Shown here: positions 62,113 through 64,000 of the stretch, one piece after another | Numbering within the stretch: position 1 is the first letter of the stretch | How the letters are laid out: the number at the start of each line of letters is the position of its first letter | Assembly (NCBI GenBank): GCA_903897145.1 | Contig: CAIUAN010000006.1 | Location: forward strand, 24,776 to 88,775 | Length of the DNA stretch: 64,000 nt | Origin: an uncultured Bacteroidia bacterium | GTDB lineage: Bacteria; Bacteroidota; Bacteroidia; Bacteroidales; Prolixibacteraceae | Direction of reading: 5' to 3' | Translations under genes and position numbers: made by a program | Notes under the pieces: generated by a model | Database searches by the model: none | Seen by the model: only the letters and a program-made list of their open reading frames with translations | What the model was told of the DNA's origin: nothing

Positions 62113-62996
62113 GATCGCTTAACTTCGATGAAGTGTTTATTTTCAAACGGTCTATATTTAAAGATCTTCTCAAACCAATATAAGAAATAATAACGTCCGT
62201 TTAGTTTCTTCTTTTTAATGGAGAGCTGAGGATGCCAGTTCAGCTCGTTGATGCGCGATTGCATAACTTGCGGATGGTCTCCCTCGAATTTCTCTAAACT
62301 ATCGATGCCATCTTCGTACTGATATTCAGCAGATTCTTGCTCGATCGTTTTAATATGTTTTGAATTGACAGACCAATATTGTTTGGCCCCATCAAGTTTG
62401 TCTTTCATTAATTTTGGTGGTCGAACCCAGCCGTAATGGTACATCCAAGCATCTATAAATACCCCTTTTAGTTTGGTGGCATTCTTCCACCTAAAACCTT
62501 GCGCGTCGTTCCACGAACGGATCCCTTTGTCGTTCTTGATGATGCGTATCTCACTTCTATACCAGCGTCTTGAATCGGCGAAATAATCGAATGTTCCGTA
62601 GAAATGGGTGTAGTGCATAATTAACCCATCGATCTCTTTATCATCAAGGTATTTAACCATCGAATTTTTGATCTCAGGAAGGTATTTTTCGTGCACCACT
62701 TCATCGCCTTGGATATAAAAACACCAGTCGTATTCATCTGGAATAACATCGAATGCTTTATTCGTCTCAGAAGCTAATACTCGGCCTTTTTCACGCAAAT
62801 TAGGATCCCAGATGGTGTCTATGATCTCAATTTTAGGTGAGTTTATCGATTCAATCAGTTCACGGGTGCCGTCGTCACAATCTCCAACGGCCACGATAAA
62901 TTTATCGCAGATTGGCAAGATGGAGTTTATCGCTTCAACTATTGGATAGTCGAATTTAACTGCATTTTTGACAAAGCTAAAACCGCAAACTTTCAT
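62109..62996 (-). CDS. Glycosyltransferase, family 2-like
   Basis: A 295-residue cytosolic enzyme with a GT-A fold. The N-terminus MKVCGFSFVKNAVKFDYPIVEAINSILPICDKFIVAVGDCDDGT is the nucleotide-sugar binding part, and FYIQGDEVVHEKYLPEI holds the acidic motif in place of DxD. The rest contains SEIRIIKNDKGIRSWNDAQG. It resembles family 2 enzymes that add sugars to surface glycans. The substrate is unknown. It overlaps the tsaC-like gene by 4 bases and follows lysA by about 30 bases. Confidence 0.82.
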   Translation of the reverse strand: MKVCGFSFVKNAVKFDYPIVEAINSILPICDKFIVAVGDCDDGTRELIESINSPKIEIIDTIWDPNLREKGRVLASETNKAFDVIPDEYDWCFYIQGDEVVHEKYLPEIKNSMVKYLDDKEIDGLIMHYTHFYGTFDYFADSRRWYRSEIRIIKNDKGIRSWNDAQGFRWKNATKLKGVFIDAWMYHYGWVRPPKLMKDKLDGAKQYWSVNSKHIKTIEQESAEYQYEDGIDSLEKFEGDHPQVMQSRINELNWHPQLSIKKKKLNGRYYFLYWFEKIFKYRPFENKHFIEVKRS

Positions 62997-63028
62997 AGTT
63001 ATTGTGATAATGCGCTGGTTATAAGGTT

Positions 63029-64000
63029 TTATACCTGAAAGGCTGGTACTCCGTTGAAATCAAGCGTGACAAAATAGTCGTCTAAAGTTTCAGCTCTACG
63101 AATTTGAATAACATCGCCATTTTCGCGCATTAGAAGTTCCGCAGAACGAAGTTTTCCATTGTAATTAAAGCCCATCGAATGACCATGAGCACCAGCGTCA
63201 TGAATAACCACGATATCTCCAGGTTCTAACTTAGGTAGTACTCTGTCGATGGCAAACTTATCGTTGTTCTCGCACAAAGAACCCGTTACATCGTACATAA
63301 TATCATTCGATTGTTCCTCTTTACCAGGCACTGAAATATGGTGATAAGAGCCATACATCGCTGGACGCATAAGATTGGCCATGCAGGAATCTAGACCAGC
63401 ATATTTTTTATAGGTGTCTTTTATATGAAGTACTTTTGATATTAAATAGCCATAAGGGCCGGTAATCGCACGACCTGACTCAAAATAGAGTTTGATAGGT
63501 TTAAGTCCGTTACCTATGATATACTTATCGTAATTGGCTTTAATAACTGCACTCATTCTTTCTAGGTCAACCTCATGTTGTTCTGGCTTGTAGGGTATAC
63601 CTATTCCACCACCTAGATTGACAAATTCAAACGTAATATTTAGTTTTTTAGATAACTCGGCAACTAATTCAAAAAGTATTTCAGCTGTTCCACCAAAGTA
63701 ATCAGAGTCAAGTTCATTGGATGCAACCATGGTATGGATTCCAAAGCGTTTCACCCCTTTGTCGATAAGCATTTGATATCCTTCGAAAAGTTGACTCCGC
63801 GTAAAACCATATTTAGCTTCTTCTGGATGGCCAATAATCTCATTACCTTCCTTTAAGGAGCCTGGATTGTATCTGCAGCAAACAAGTTCTGGTAAACCAA
63901 TATTTTCATCGAGGTATTGAATGTGAGCGATGTCATCAAGGTTGATGATGGCCCCCAAAGATACCGCTTTCTGATATTCATAAGCAGGAGTATCATTGGA
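63029..64000 (-). CDS. lysA: Diaminopimelate decarboxylase, 5' end outside the window
   Basis: The C-terminal 323 residues of a fold III PLP decarboxylase; the frame runs open to the window edge, so the N-terminus with the PLP lysine is missing. The visible part has GAIINLDDIAHIQYL, the glycine-rich FVNLGGGIGIPY, YFESGRAITGPYGYLISKVLH, and the substrate cysteine region SLCENNDKFAIDRVLP. It ends DYFVTLDFNGVPAFQV. LysA makes lysine from meso-diaminopimelate. It resembles NspC at 4.7 kb only at superfamily level. A TTG at 63958 is not a real start. Confidence 0.92.
   Translation of the reverse strand, partial: SNDTPAYEYQKAVSLGAIINLDDIAHIQYLDENIGLPELVCCRYNPGSLKEGNEIIGHPEEAKYGFTRSQLFEGYQMLIDKGVKRFGIHTMVASNELDSDYFGGTAEILFELVAELSKKLNITFEFVNLGGGIGIPYKPEQHEVDLERMSAVIKANYDKYIIGNGLKPIKLYFESGRAITGPYGYLISKVLHIKDTYKKYAGLDSCMANLMRPAMYGSYHHISVPGKEEQSNDIMYDVTGSLCENNDKFAIDRVLPKLEPGDIVVIHDAGAHGHSMGFNYNGKLRSAELLMRENGDVIQIRRAETLDDYFVTLDFNGVPAFQV

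Noticed and set aside
63029..63958. TTG at 63958 as start of the lysA-like gene
   Set aside because: The frame is open to the window edge and the sequence upstream continues the family; the gene is cut by the window.
1..64000. Mobile elements, CRISPR arrays, defence systems or a biosynthetic gene cluster
   Set aside because: I looked for transposase, integrase, phage, repeat-spacer, restriction, toxin-antitoxin and large synthase genes and saw none; the gene content is core metabolism, envelope and replication.

Overview
The window is an AT-rich chromosomal segment of a Bacteroidota bacterium, probably of the Bacteroidales/Marinilabiliales type. The evidence is the family content: two-gene ThrE exporter, DUF4494, GIN-domain protein, S16 with an acidic tail, a purH-mreBCD-mrdA-rodA cluster, and recF next to a DUF721/DciA gene. 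Start sites lack clear Shine-Dalgarno sequences, and TAnnTTTG -7 boxes lie upstream of tRNA and housekeeping genes. Nearly all of it is ordinary core genome. I found no phage, transposase, integrase, CRISPR array, rRNA operon or toxin locus.

Layout. 1-6.6 kb: SulP transporter, YhcH-family protein, a membrane-anchored TPR protein, recF-dciA, nspC and an AcpH-like gene. 6.6-13.8 kb: a minus-strand cell-shape operon purH-mreB-mreC-mreD-mrdA-rodA. 14-17.6 kb: two FtsX-type permeases without ATPases flanking rsmA, then tRNA-Arg. 17.8-25.4 kb: ABC-F ATPase, GDSL lipoprotein, DUF4494, AhpC-type peroxiredoxin, GroES-like protein, secreted EEP-family hydrolase and htpG. 25.5-31 kb: tRNA-Trp and tRNA-Ser, HU, an MsbA-like exporter, purB and the two halves of ThrE. 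31-36.5 kb: Rieske lipoprotein, esterase, a dihydroorotate-dehydrogenase-like protein, low-molecular-weight tyrosine phosphatase with a small lipoprotein, tRNA-Leu and a sulfatase.

36.5-45.4 kb: a NarL-type response regulator with a receiver-less paralogue, apbE with an MFS gene, DUF898, an alpha/beta hydrolase, an sdpR-sdpI pair with a clear palindromic operator, and bfn-thyA-folA. 45.5-54.1 kb: nucleoside transporter, pyrophosphatase, comM, then mutL-rhomboid-rhomboid-EEP. 54.2-64 kb: trxA, dnaE, a secreted lipoprotein, rpsP, rimM, a GIN-domain protein, tsaC/sua5, a glycosyltransferase and a lysA gene cut by the window edge.

Functional themes are envelope growth (mre/mrd), nucleotide supply (purH, purB, thyA, folA, nucleoside import), replication and repair (recF, dciA, mutL, dnaE) and redox/protein quality control (ahpC, trxA, htpG, GroES-like). 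I see no convincing new multigene system. The best individual signals are an in-frame stop that cuts off 50 codons of the acidic tail of ribosomal protein S16, a perfect 24-bp palindrome in front of sdpR, a receiver-less regulator with an acidic recognition helix, a MutL with altered metal-binding motifs, and a mutL-linked pair of rhomboid proteases with a membrane-anchored EEP hydrolase.
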